NCBI RefSeq assembly: GCF_902806685.2
Contig: NC_048557.2
Location: 5,948,666-6,012,665 of the forward strand
Length of the DNA: 64,000 nucleotides
DNA from: Maniola hyperantus
Taxonomy: Eukaryota > Arthropoda > Insecta > Lepidoptera > Nymphalidae
Direction of reading: 5' to 3'
Position numbers and translations under genes: made by a program. This document shows, in pieces, positions 43,671 through 53,600 of the stretch (position 1 is its first letter; every line of letters starts with the position of its first letter). The notes beneath the pieces are model-generated. The model saw nothing but the letters and a program-made list of their open reading frames with translations, had not been told where the DNA came from and searched no databases.

Positions 43671-43838
43671 AATGGGGCTGATTCTCTTGTACACGATCTC
43701 TAAACTAAACTAAATTAACAGGTCTAAATCTAGTGCTATCCTTTTCCGCAAGCAACATTATGAAAGGGATAGCAATAGATTTAGACGTGTCATTTTAGTT
43801 TAGTTTAGAGATTGTGTACAACGGAATTAGCCACAATG
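43671..43838. mobile_element. MITE-Q copy
   Basis: GGGGCTGATTCTCTTGTACA to GTGTACAACGGAATTAGCC; inverted ends slightly better preserved than at 20966. Confidence 0.75.
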
Positions 43839-43892
43839 ACAGTCATAAACGGATCTAATGGTTAACATTACGGATGAAGTGAAGACCTTAGA

Positions 43893-43972
43893 AAAGTTGA
43901 GATGGCAATCGGGGAATGAGGCGGGGAGACGCCCCGCACACCCGCACTATCCCGCACCGGGTTAGCTGGGCA
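43893..43972. mobile_element. GC-MITE, left half
   Basis: AAGTTGAGATGGCAATCGGG to CCGCACCGGGTTAGCTGGG; right arm lost. Confidence 0.65.
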
Positions 43973-43989
43973 TACCAGCACGGAGGAAA

Positions 43990-44112
43990 AAAAGAAAAAG
44001 GGCAAATTTGTACATCAAAATTCCGTCACCCATCTGGTTACCGACTTGGATCAACGTTGCTTAAAAATCGCAATCGACTGATATGCGCTGTCACAACTAG
44101 GCCACATCGTCC
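43990..44112 (-). mobile_element. SINE-5S copy
   Basis: On the minus strand CGATTTTTAAGCAACGTTGA and GGTAACCAGATGGGTGACGG, 5S-like as at 21650. Confidence 0.45.
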
Positions 44113-44484
44113 CTCATAGGTGCTCATAGTACCATCGATGTACAAAAGGTGGCGCACGAGTCGTTCATCACTATAACAGTAGGAACCTACTGTTACTTCA
44201 TGAAATAATATACATATAATATACACTTGGAATGGTCCCGGCAGAATACCAGTGCTCATGTTTTATTTTTAAAAACCTGTAGCGTTAATGCTGAACTGGG
44301 ACCATTAATTTAACTTGTGCCATTTTCAATTTTAATGGCAGATCAAGTTCAATACTTACTTATTTTATGTACCTATCATAAATGCCATTTTTTTTTACTT
44401 TTTTATTTTCTTATACATTTTTTTATTCTAATGTAAGAAAATGTCAATTAATTTTACAAGAAAAATAAAAAATAAAAGATCTTT
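44113..44484. other. AT-rich stretch without recognisable feature
   Basis: ACAGTAGGAACCTACTGT at 44176 is a perfect 18-bp palindrome; otherwise nothing. Confidence 0.4.
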
Positions 44485-44770
44485 CTATAAAATCTCGCTC
44501 GCACTTCCTGACTCGCGCTATCGAAGTTTTTTCGCCGGCGTGGTATATATAGCCCAAGCCAGACAGTTGTAAGCGGGAAGTCCGTTTCTACACAGTAAGG
44601 CAGCTGTTGCGGAGAGCTGCGCTAATGCTCCGCACCCGTGCTCTTGTAGTGTGGTGGGGCTACTTAAGACACGGCGCGCTCGTTCCTAGGTCTACGACCT
44701 AAACGCATCCGATTCCAGGTGTACCCTCACGGTCACCTTCTCGCTCCTTGTGACGCAAATTAGGGCATCA
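44485..44770 (+). promoter_or_regulatory. Candidate plus-strand promoter in a GC-rich island
   Basis: GGTATATATAGCCC (44541-44554) is a TATA-like box, with CAGACAGTTG about 20 bp downstream as a possible initiator. TTCCAG|GTGTAC near 44719 could be a 5' splice site. No ORF. LTR-like sequence is an alternative. Confidence 0.25.
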
Positions 44771-44867
44771 AATATGTCCTGTCACCACTGATGTAGAAAA
44801 TATGACTTCCTTTTACAATAATCTGAAGGCATATTTTTTTAAAATATGTACTAAGTATTTTAGTTTT

Positions 44868-44985
44868 TAGGGTTCCTATAGGGTACTTCCCGTTGATCTA
44901 GAATCATGGGCAGGTAGGTAGGTTTCGAGGTATCATTTATGAAAATGGACCAGTAGATTCTAAAACAGATTCTTATTTATATTTA
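44868..44985 (+). repeat. Rep-H, internally deleted
   Basis: TTAGGGTTCCTATAGGGTAC, CTTCCCGTTGATCTAGAATC, then TCTAAAACAGATTCTTATT; cut by the Hel-1 copy at 44990. Confidence 0.55.
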
Positions 44986-44989
44986 CGAA

Positions 44990-45245
44990 CTAGCTTATGC
45001 TCGCGACTTCGTCCGTGTGGACTACACTAATTTCCAACCCCTATCTCACCCCCTAAGGGGCAAAATTTTCAAAAATCCTTTCTTAGTGGATGCCTACGTC
45101 ATAATAGCTATCTGCATGCCAAATTCCAGCTTTCATTTCCAAATTCATTGCCAAATTACATTTCAGCGTGATCCGTCCAGTAGTTTGGGCTGTGCGTTGA
45201 TAGATCAGTCAGTCAGTCAGTCACGTTTTCTTTTATATATTTAGA
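44990..45245 (-). mobile_element. Hel-1, full length with small internal duplication
   Basis: CTAG at 44990, hairpin GCGACTTCGTCCGTG; CCAAATTCCAGC is partly repeated around 45120-45165 (CCAAATTCATTGCCAAATTA). Ends TATATATTTAGA|T. Confidence 0.75.
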
Positions 45246-45429
45246 TAATACCCCCTCTTATCTCCGAAGTTTACCGATTGAAAAATCTAAAATAATTATG
45301 GTCAATAGAAGAGTATGACTATTATACTGGAAAAATAAAACCAACGCTCTAACTAGCATAGTTTTTTGATATCAACAATAAACCTCTACAAACAAAGTTA
45401 GTTTAGCGGTTAGTTCATCAACAAAATAT

Positions 45430-45510
45430 GTGATCCGTATCGTTTTTCTTCTTCTGTAGTACGGAAACCTCAGTGCGCGAAACCAACTCGCACTTGGCCG
45501 GTTTTATATT
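45430..45510 (+). repeat. Rep-H 3' end
   Basis: GTAGTACGGAAACCTCAGTG to CGCACTTGGCCGG. Confidence 0.55.
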
Positions 45511-45754
45511 TTTCTTTTAGAATTTATTACAAATCAATATTATGTAGTTTACACCTTGCAAGCTAAGGCCTTCAAACAATATAGCTATAGTTAAAAGAGC
45601 ACAAGTGAAGGCCGTCATTTGACCGCATCCGCTTAATATAGTGACTCACTTTTATCGATATATCGATATTTTTCAACTAGGTAAGTATGACTTCAATTTT
45701 TATATCAACAATGTTTAAAGTAACGTTTAAGTATTACTTTTTATAGCCTACACA

Positions 45755-46085
45755 TTTTTAGGGTTCCATACCTCAAAAGGAAAAAAAAAACGGCCAAGTT
45801 CGAGTCAGACTCGCGCACCGAGGGTTTCGTACAAGGGTATTTTTTTTGACAACGAAGTGATCCTATAAGGGTTCCTTTTTTCTTTTTGAGGTACGGAACC
45901 CTAAAAAGGAACCCTTATGGGATCACTTTGTTGTCTGTCTGTCTGTCGTGACTATCAAGAAAACCTATAGGGTACTTCCCGTTGACCTAGAATCATGCAA
46001 TTTGGCAGATAGGTAGGTGTTATAGCACAAGTAAAGTGAAAAATCCGAAAACCGTGAATTTGTGGTTTAATCACAAAATTATTAT
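45755..46085. repeat. Rep-H copies, one nested in reverse within another
   Basis: Outer plus-strand copy starts AGGGTTCCATACCTCAAAAG, is broken by a minus-strand piece (CGGCCAAGTTCGAGTCAGAC to TTTTTGAGGTACGGAACCCT, about 45789-45902) and resumes at GGAACCCTTATGGGATCAC to CCGTGAATTTGTGGTTTAAT. Confidence 0.6.
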
Positions 46086-46513
46086 TATTATTATTATCAT
46101 ATATTATTTTTGCCAAAAAGTGGCAAACAGACGAATTGTAGGCTATCGAGGCAGTACAAGACTTAATAAAATATAAGTAAATAATATATTATAAGTGTTA
46201 GAAATAAGTTACTTTAGAAATAATAGTTATGTAAAATCGTGTTGTTTAACATTTTGTAATCTTGTACCTATTATTAGCGACTAACAATATTACTGTAAAA
46301 ATGAAACATGTCTGAATAAAGGCTTATTTATTATTATTTATTTATTATATTATTTACTCTCACGCCCGTGTATAAAATAGATACATATAAAAGCCAAAAG
46401 AAATATAATATAGTTACATACATAAAAATAAATAAACAATAAACATTACATACATACAATATATTTGTACCGGGCGGAGGATTACATTACACCCCGGCAG
46501 GGGAGACCAAACG
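46086..46513. other. AT-rich stretch, possible retroelement remnant at its end
   Basis: (ATT)n at 46080-46100 and again near 46322. 46470-46521 (CGGGCGGAGGATTACATTAC) continues after the MITE at 46904 and looks like one interrupted older unit. Confidence 0.35.
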
Positions 46514-46521
46514 GCCGGGGG

Positions 46522-46895
46522 TAGGGTTGCCAGATCGCCAAACCTAATAGCCGGACAGACCAGCCAGTTTGGCCGGACATTTGGGTAGAAAGGCCGGACA
46601 CCCTACATTATTGAGCATTTTGTGTCTTAGTATTAATAGGTACGACAAAAAAATTGTAGGTAGGTACCTATCTAAAATCAAGCTTTTTTTATTATTGTCA
46701 TAAATCTTGTTGTCAGGCGGCACTGCCGCCTGCGAGAGTGACCGACAGTCGACTCACCTGCGCTCGGCCACGCTCGTTTGCGAAATGCAAAAAGCCTTAC
46801 AAAAGCCGGACAAGCCGGACACCGTTTATTTTGGCCGGACACGCAATCAAAAAGCCTACCTATGTCCGGCTTTATCCGGACGCCTGGCAACCCTA
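46522..46895. mobile_element. hAT-type MITE, 374 bp, perfect ends and 8-bp duplication
   Basis: Ends TAGGGTTGCCAG and CTGGCAACCCTA are a perfect 12-bp inverted repeat, flanked by GCCGGGGG at 46514-46521 and 46896-46903. Near both ends GCCGGAC is repeated many times in both orientations, as transposase-binding subterminal repeats often are. A 128-codon open frame crossing its right end is fortuitous. Confidence 0.9.
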
Positions 46896-46903
46896 GCCGG
46901 GGG

Positions 46904-47289
46904 TCAGGGCGATAGGTTGAGAAATCGGCGGACTATCCTAGCCGAGTCCAGCAAGACCGCTTTTTGCACAGAACCCCAGTCGCCTCAGATGGTGAGTGAG
47001 GTGACTGGGATCAACCCATTCGCAGATAATAATATAACGGTTGGGTATCTGGTTGGGATGGTTTCAGTTATTATTATAAGCAGCTTTCGCTGATGCGTCT
47101 ATATCATAAGTGCTACGAGTTTTCCAAATGTTTGTCCAATCTATTCTTGAACAAGAATATTATCATGGGCAAGAATAAAGATAGACCGATTTTGTAAGAC
47201 TGTTCACATGAAATATCATCATTGAAATTTGAACTATTATGACTACCTATGTGATACAATAGATAAAATAATTTTATCATGTAGCAGTG
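46904..47289. other. Unassigned, possibly retroelement-derived
   Basis: GGTCAGGGCGATAGGTTGAG to GCAGCTTTCGCTGATGCG has higher GC than its surroundings and an open plus-strand frame to 47093, but I recognise no domain. Confidence 0.3.
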
Positions 47290-47365
47290 GTACTGCTTTC
47301 ATCTTGACTGCATCATCACTTACCACCAGGTGAGATCGCAGTCATGGGCTAACTTGTAAATGTAA
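47290..47365 (+). mobile_element. SINE-B 3' end
   Basis: CTGCATCATCACTTACCACC to ATGGGCTAACTTGTAAATG. Confidence 0.6.
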
Positions 47366-47930
47366 TCGATAAAAAAAACCGGTTAAGTGCGAGTCGGGCT
47401 CGCACACGGTGGGTTCCGTCACTGCAGCTGTATAATACTGCAAGTTAATGACGGACAGTGCCATATAATATGATGTGATTGATAAAACATAATATTACTA
47501 AATTGAAGCTAGTATTATTTAAATATTATCTATCGTGTAAAATGTGTCGATAATAATTTTTTATTATATTAATTTCGTCTTCCCTAAAACTTAAAATTAG
47601 TTGATTTTATAGAAGAGTATTTTTTGATTTACGACAAAAGCGATTGAAAGGAAATAATAATATACAAATCTTTATTTTTTGACCAAATTGAATAAAATAA
47701 ACTAGATTTAATAAGGTGACCAACAGAGCAGATTAAAGATGCTCGCATACCTATCTATTACGAGACAAGCCGGAAACCAAGCATTGTACAGTCATCATCT
47801 TCTCAAGTCAAACTCGTCAACGGTCCACTACTGAACGCAGGTCTCCCCATATTTTTTTACGCCGCTAAGTTAGTAATTAGATTGCTTAAAACGTTCATAA
47901 CTCCGAAAAGTCAGCGGTGCGTGCCCGATT
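47366..47930. other. AT-rich stretch with short repeat fragments
   Basis: 47372-47420 is a Rep-H/I end in reverse (CCGGTTAAGTGCGAGTCGGG). 47798-47930 holds two pieces of SINE-A in reverse (GTCCACTACTGAACGCAGG and CATAACTCCGAAAAGTC). Confidence 0.4.
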
Positions 47931-48010
47931 TTTTTTTTATTGCATGATAGCTTACGCTTGACGACAATCATGATTTAGCTAAATAAGCAATAATGGTTGG
48001 AGAGGGCCCG
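47931..48010 (-). mobile_element. Rep-N, poly-A-tailed retroelement fragment
   Basis: T8 run then ATTGCATGATAGCTTACGC and TTGACGACAATCATG. On the minus strand this is a 3' end with poly-A tail, shared with 57203 and 60078, so a 5'-truncated LINE is likely. Confidence 0.5.
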
Positions 48011-48077
48011 ACCTATCGCCTATCAGATCAATTTACAGTACCACCCTATCTACTGGAGCTTACAGTGCCTATCACGT

Positions 48078-48190
48078 CATCATCCTATCTATATGCCAAA
48101 TTTCAGCCCGATCCGTCCAGTAGTTTGAGCTGTGCGTTGATAGATCAGTCAATCAGTCAGTCAATCAACTTTTCCTTTTCTATATATTTT
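48078..48190 (-). mobile_element. Hel-1 5' part
   Basis: ATGCCAAATTTCAGCCCGAT to CTTTTCCTTTTCTATATAT; hairpin end missing. Confidence 0.65.
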
Positions 48191-48675
48191 ATTTTAGTAC
48201 AGAGTACAGACACATCACAGTCTTTTATCAAAGATCTAAACGTTATCGAGCTAAAAACGAAACGTCAAATTGAACATTGGCAAAATGAACATTTCGTATC
48301 CCCAGATAGTTGGGTCAAAAGGTCAAACTTTGTTCGTAGCGTTTGTCATAACACGTCGTGACATCGCCGCATAGATTATCACGAATTATTGACCTATTAA
48401 ATTTCGATTTCATTGCAGCATTGTCTCTAGCAACTTACAATTTAATTGTCTTTACAATTTACATTAATCGCCGACGTTAATAGAATTAATTGATAACCAT
48501 CTTCTTTTTGGAAGTCTACTGGAATAAAAACTTTGGTTTTGTTTTTTAAAACAGTTGTAATAGGAGTCCTAGGCTAGACATGTGAAATGTTAGTCAAAAG
48601 TTGCCTGAAAATATTTCTATAGCAATATTTCTATAGAAATATTTTAGCTGTTATTACTATTTTATCAGGCGTTCA
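48191..48675. other. Unassigned stretch
   Basis: Nothing recognisable. Confidence 0.35.
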
Positions 48676-48868
48676 TCTAAATATGTAAAAGGAAAAGGTA
48701 CCTACCTAACTGACTGACCGACTAACTGATCTATCAACGCACAGCTCAAACTACTGGACGGATCAGGCTTAAATTTGGCATGCAGATAGCTATTATGACG
48801 CAGGCATCCGCTAAGAAAGGTTTTTTGAAAATTTGAGCCCTAAGGGGGTGAAATAGGGGTTTGAAATT
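48676..48868 (+). mobile_element. Hel-1, hairpin missing
   Basis: A|TCTAAATATGTAAAAGG to GGGGTGAAATAGGGGTTTG; joined directly to Rep-P at 48870. Confidence 0.7.
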
Positions 48869-48869
48869 C

Positions 48870-49035
48870 CCCAACACTGCGAAGAACGTTTGTTTGGATA
48901 TTTGTTTGGATCATAGTGGCTTTAGGAGATAACAGGTAGGATAAAGGTGTCAAAATCTTGCGTCAAAGTATAAAGTCTAATTTTTTATATTTTCTTCAGA
49001 AATGTATTAGAAATAACGTCAAGCATTACCAGACA
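48870..49035 (-). mobile_element. Rep-P fragment
   Basis: CCCCAACACTGCGAAGAACG, GTTTGTTTGGATCATAGTGG and GTCAAAGTATAAAGTC match, in reverse, 61075-61215 of the inverted-repeat element in intron 10. Confidence 0.65.
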
Positions 49036-49734
49036 CTTAGTATCATGGCAATAATCAAGAGTGTAAAGGTAGGTGTTAATCAAACCACCATTAAGAGACT
49101 TTATTGGATAGTTCACTGGCCGAGCCTACCTACATAATATTATATTTTTATACTAACTACCTACTACAAAGAGTTTATTCATTGCGAAGGGAGCACCATC
49201 AGGTTGGTCACACTAACACAATGATTTAATTTTAGTCAATACAATAGGCAAGTCCATCCGTGTGAAGCCGGGATGGGCCAACTAGTATCATAAATAAAAA
49301 GAACTAACTGATAACCTTTTAAGTGCCTAGAGATAACTCAATTCAATTATAATGTAAACAGGGCTTTCCCGTATGACATACCTCTAGTATGTAAACTTGT
49401 AAACAACTTTGGCTCAAGATTACAATATAAATAGCAAGCTATACAAGGTGTTCAATAATGTTCGTAACATTCCGGCAAGCTTTCCGATGTGTAAGATGTA
49501 CTTACCAAAATGTAATGAGCCTCGTAGAGCGACACCTGTGGGAGATAAAATCAAAACTCCACTGCAACAACCCTGCAAATAATTATTTATCGCGGAAATG
49601 AACTCATAAAAATCTTCTCCAGGTGAACTCCAATGACTGTTTGAACATTAAACCATAGATATTATGAACACATGGAAGCGCCATACCTACGAAAATAGAG
49701 TGCATAACTACAGAAAAGAATCTCATGAAAATCT
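49036..49734. other. Unassigned stretch
   Basis: Nothing recognisable. Confidence 0.35.
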
Positions 49735-49955
49735 TCTAAATATATAAAAGGAAAAGGTGACTGACTGACTGACTGATCTATCAACGCATAGATCAAACCA
49801 CTGGATGGATCGGGCTGAAATTTGGCATGCAGATATAGCTATTATGACGTAGGCATCCGTTAAGAAAGTATTTTTGAAATTTCAATCTCCAAGGGGCTGA
49901 AATAGGGGTTTGAAATTTGTGTAGTCCACGCGGATGATTCGCGAGCATAAGTTAG
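49735..49955 (+). mobile_element. Hel-1, full length
   Basis: TCTAAATATATAAAAGG start, hairpin changed to GCGGATGATTCGC, end TTAG for CTAG. Confidence 0.75.
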
Positions 49956-50159
49956 TAATCTCATAAAATGGCTGCTCATTAGGGAATGCGCGCCTGTGAA
50001 GTATTATTAAGACCCATCTCACAAAATGGCACCCGGCCTACACAGCATTATATTCTATTCCGGAATCTCGGAATCTCCATAGGTATACATTTCTATATCT
50101 ATGGTTTGAACTTTTGTCAAGCAGAGACAACGAAGGAATCTATGGCACTAGCCGTACCT

Positions 50160-50310
50160 CAGTGGCGTGCATAGCGTTCCAAGCTAGGGTAGGCATTAGT
50201 CAGTTAGGTTACCTATTTAGAGGCTGTCATGATGAAAAATGACCATTGAGCCATATTATTTCAACTTGGGTAAGCAGTGCTTTTATGCCTCTATGACCTG
50301 CATGCCACTG
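50160..50310. mobile_element. hAT-type MITE-L, 151 bp, just upstream of the hemicentin-like gene
   Basis: Ends CAGTGGCGTGCATAG and TGCATGCCACTG are inverted repeats, flanked by CCGTACCT at 50152-50159 and 50311-50318 (perfect 8-bp duplication). Lies 144-294 bp before the start codon at 50454. Confidence 0.9.
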
Positions 50311-50370
50311 CCGTACCTACTATATATACCTCATATTATTTTTGTCATGTTATATGATTTATCAAACACG

Positions 50371-50381
50371 CTGTATATAGT
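50371..50381 (+). promoter_or_regulatory. Possible TATA box of the hemicentin-like gene
   Basis: GTATATAGTAT about 75 bp before the start codon; another TATATATA run lies at 50322. No clear initiator is visible, so the choice is uncertain. Confidence 0.3.
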
Positions 50382-50453
50382 ATAGTTACTTAACCCAATT
50401 GCCGACGCATTCAAAAATGTACCATTTCGCGTCGGGCCGTCTTATTATTCACA

Positions 50454-50685
50454 ATGATGTTCTATAAGGAGATTTTTATTTTATTACATTTCTACTTATA
50501 TTTACAATCGTATTTTGTGGATTGTGTAGTAAAAAGCAGCCTCGTATTTGTTATCGATGATACTGGTTCGATGGCGGAGGAAATTGACGGAGTTAAGCAA
50601 AGGACATATGAAGTTTTCGACGCTGTTCTTTCATCTAATGGATCGGCGATTGACGATTTTGTTTTAGTCACATTTAATGATCCAG
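50454..50685 (+). CDS. Exon 1: signal peptide and start of vWA domain
   Basis: Two in-frame ATGs in a row; the first is taken. Residues 1-24 form a hydrophobic leader (FILLHFYLYLQSYF) ending near a cysteine. SLVFVIDDTGSM carries the first metal-ion site motif (D35, T37, S39), as in hemicentins. N62-G-S is a sequon. Ends in phase 1 at CCAG|GTGAGT. Confidence 0.92.
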
Positions 50686-53600
50686 GTGAGTTTAGTTTAC
50701 AGTATTCCAATTTAGCATTATAGAAATAGAACAGTAGGTACTTATAACAGTATGCTTAGTAAGAGCGAAACAATCACGTTAGAGTAGAAATAACTATAAA
50801 GGACCTTGAATTAATTTCACAAAGTTTCCCTTGCGCGCTGGTTGTAGATATATGGAAGAACTTGAGCTTTAAAATCAGACTTTGACGATCCATTTTTTCG
50901 ATGTTTGAATTCTATCAACGTTGATAAGATGTAAAATCTCATAATAAGCACATGGTCTTCTATTCCAATTTCCAACACTGGATTGTTTCTAGGATCAGAT
51001 TACTTATATCAATTTAAGTGAGCTTTCTATTCCAAAAATGACTCTTTTATATGATACGAATAGTAGCATAGTGTTTACTGTTTACACAGAATGAAAGGTA
51101 TCTAATTTCTGCGAATGTCCCGCTACCTAAGCAGTAGGCAGTCAACTATTAATGTTTGCATAAGATAAACTGCAGCATTATGCTGAGCTGGAAACTCTTC
51201 TACATTACCTATCTACCTGTTATGCCACACAGCCCGAATATTGGCGCTTTTTTTTTTTTTTAATTTGCTCCGCTGTGGAGATAAGAACGCTGGATCACAG
51301 TGATTCAGACTTCGTCTTCGCGTGAAGTCCATAAAAATCCGCCAACGTCAGTCTTGTGCAATACAAATCAAGTGGGTACGTCCACCATCTTCTTTGATGT
51401 GTAATTCCCGTTTTGTTTCATTAAACAAATAGAAATCATATGCACTTAGTCCTGTAAAAGTGCTTACTGCTTAGAGCAATTTAGATTTCTGTATCGGACA
51501 TCTTCACGTTGGCACTGACGGGACAGAACTAGTATTATAGCCAACACGTGGACGCCTCACGAAAATATCGACCAACGTTGGGGCCACTGTTGGGTCAACG
51601 TGTGGAGCCGGCCTTATGGTTCCTTGTTTCGGTTGTCATGGACTTCCGCAAAGTACCGCCTGCTTCTATTCAAGATTATAATAAAACTCACCAGGTACTC
51701 AGTTAAGGATGGTTACCAGAGACAAATATGCATACAAAAGAGAAGTACAAAACATTCAAATCCATGGCGGGGGCGACTGCCCGGAGTTAGCGATGTCCGG
51801 AATTGAACTAGCTCTTGAAAATAGCAAACCAAATTCTCTTCTCTACGTTTTTACGGACGCATCTGCTAAGGACTATAACAAGTTTGAGCGGGTCAAAAGT
51901 CTAAGTCAGAAAAAATCAACCCAGGTACTAGGTTTCTTTTACTAGGTAGTTTCTTGTTTACCTTTTTTAGTATAGGTACATATAAATAGCAAGCAAACGA
52001 TTAGACGCGCGGGTTAAATGATACCGCCCATGAACATTTGCAGCAAAAGAGGACCCGGCAATGCGTTTTGCTGGCCGACATTTTCTACTAGGGAAATCCG
52101 TGGTTATTAAAGCTGCAGCACCACCGCTAGTCCATCATGACTAGCACAACGTCATCCTACAATGACGCTGAGTGAATCATATTTCAATGATGATCACAAC
52201 GTGCAATCACAAGTGTTAATCGTCAAGCGTAATGAGACAACGAACCAACAGGATAGAGATCAATTCATCGTTGGAAAGAGGAATGATAGTATTGACGAAG
52301 GGTGCGCTTGGCACTGATTTAGGGATGATTTATGCCAACACGTGGTGGGAACGAGCCGTCCCAAGTACGAGGCGGGGACGAGGAACGGATTCAAGACATC
52401 TCGAACATTTTATATGAAGCAGCTTATGCTTCACCGTGTGGCGTCCGTGCACGGGCAACGAGCACGTCTAGACGGACGGGTGCAGTATGTAACTGTACTC
52501 CAAGACAGTGCCCATCACCGGTTCACTACAGAGCACGGATGCCCTCGCAGAATGAGAAGGGGTTTGGCCATAGTGCGGATTGGCAGACTTCACACACTTT
52601 TGAGAACATTATGTATAGAACTCTCAAGCATGCAGGTTTCCTCACGATGTTTTCCTTCACCGTTAAAGCAAGGTGATATATTTAAATGCTTAAAAACGCG
52701 CATAGATATGAAAGTTAGAGGTGCTTGCCAAGGATTAGCCCCGACCTCCGATTAAGAGGCATCAAAATTGCTGCACTCTTAGCAAGTGTGAAAAGTTGTT
52801 GAAAATCAGATTATATGTCAGCATGCCCGGGATCAAACCTCCGATTACGAGGCGGACGTCTTAACTTAGTTTAACTGTGTTTATTGTTTTATAGGTAACC
52901 TTTCTGCTGACAGGTTTATGTGGTGATACTACAACGCCAGACTATCTTGTATTTGAAAAACTGTCAGAGGCTACTTCGGGACAGGTCTTCAACATAGAAC
53001 GTGATGATGTAAAAAAGGTGAAAAATCTATATGGTTCTTCTTTTTATCTTAGTGTTGGTTTTTCTAATATTCTTTTGCACCTGGATCAGGTTCTTTTGCA
53101 CCTTGAAATCTGCATTATCATGCTCTTGTGTTTATGTACCTATTTACAAAGTATATGTTGCTAGTGATGACATTTGGCCTCATAAGAAAGCTTAGAGTCA
53201 CTCAGCGGGCGAATATAGAGAGCTATGCTCGGAGTTTCTCTACGAGAACGAGATCAAATCAAATCAGATCAGAGAGGAAATCTGTAGGAGAACTATAGAG
53301 TAACCGACATAGCTCAACTGGTGGGGTGGATTCAGGCGGCGCAAGACCGTGGCGTGTGGAAGTCCCTACAAGAGACCTACTTATGTCCAACAGTGGACGG
53401 TTATCGATTGATGATGGTGACTATGAAAGCATACAGAATGCTTGAGCTAACAAACATCTTTTTCCTCTTTTAGGTTATTGATTACATTATAGAAACGATA
53501 AAACATAAGAAGACCACACTGGACAAAAAAACCTTTCGAAGTGGTGTTGCGAGTAAAAATATGACGGTAAGTTTTTTCCATCAGCTGTATACCTACTTAC

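Noticed and set aside
46707..47093. 128-codon open frame as a gene
   Set aside because: It starts inside a hAT-type MITE and runs through its right end and target duplication; no recognisable domain.
47993..48361. 122-codon open frame as a gene
   Set aside because: It crosses Rep-N and Hel-1 sequence; the QSISQSI-like text is the translated GTCA tract.
52342..52755. 137-codon open frame as a gene
   Set aside because: Its second half is an antisense SINE-A copy and it lies within intron 2 of the hemicentin-like gene.
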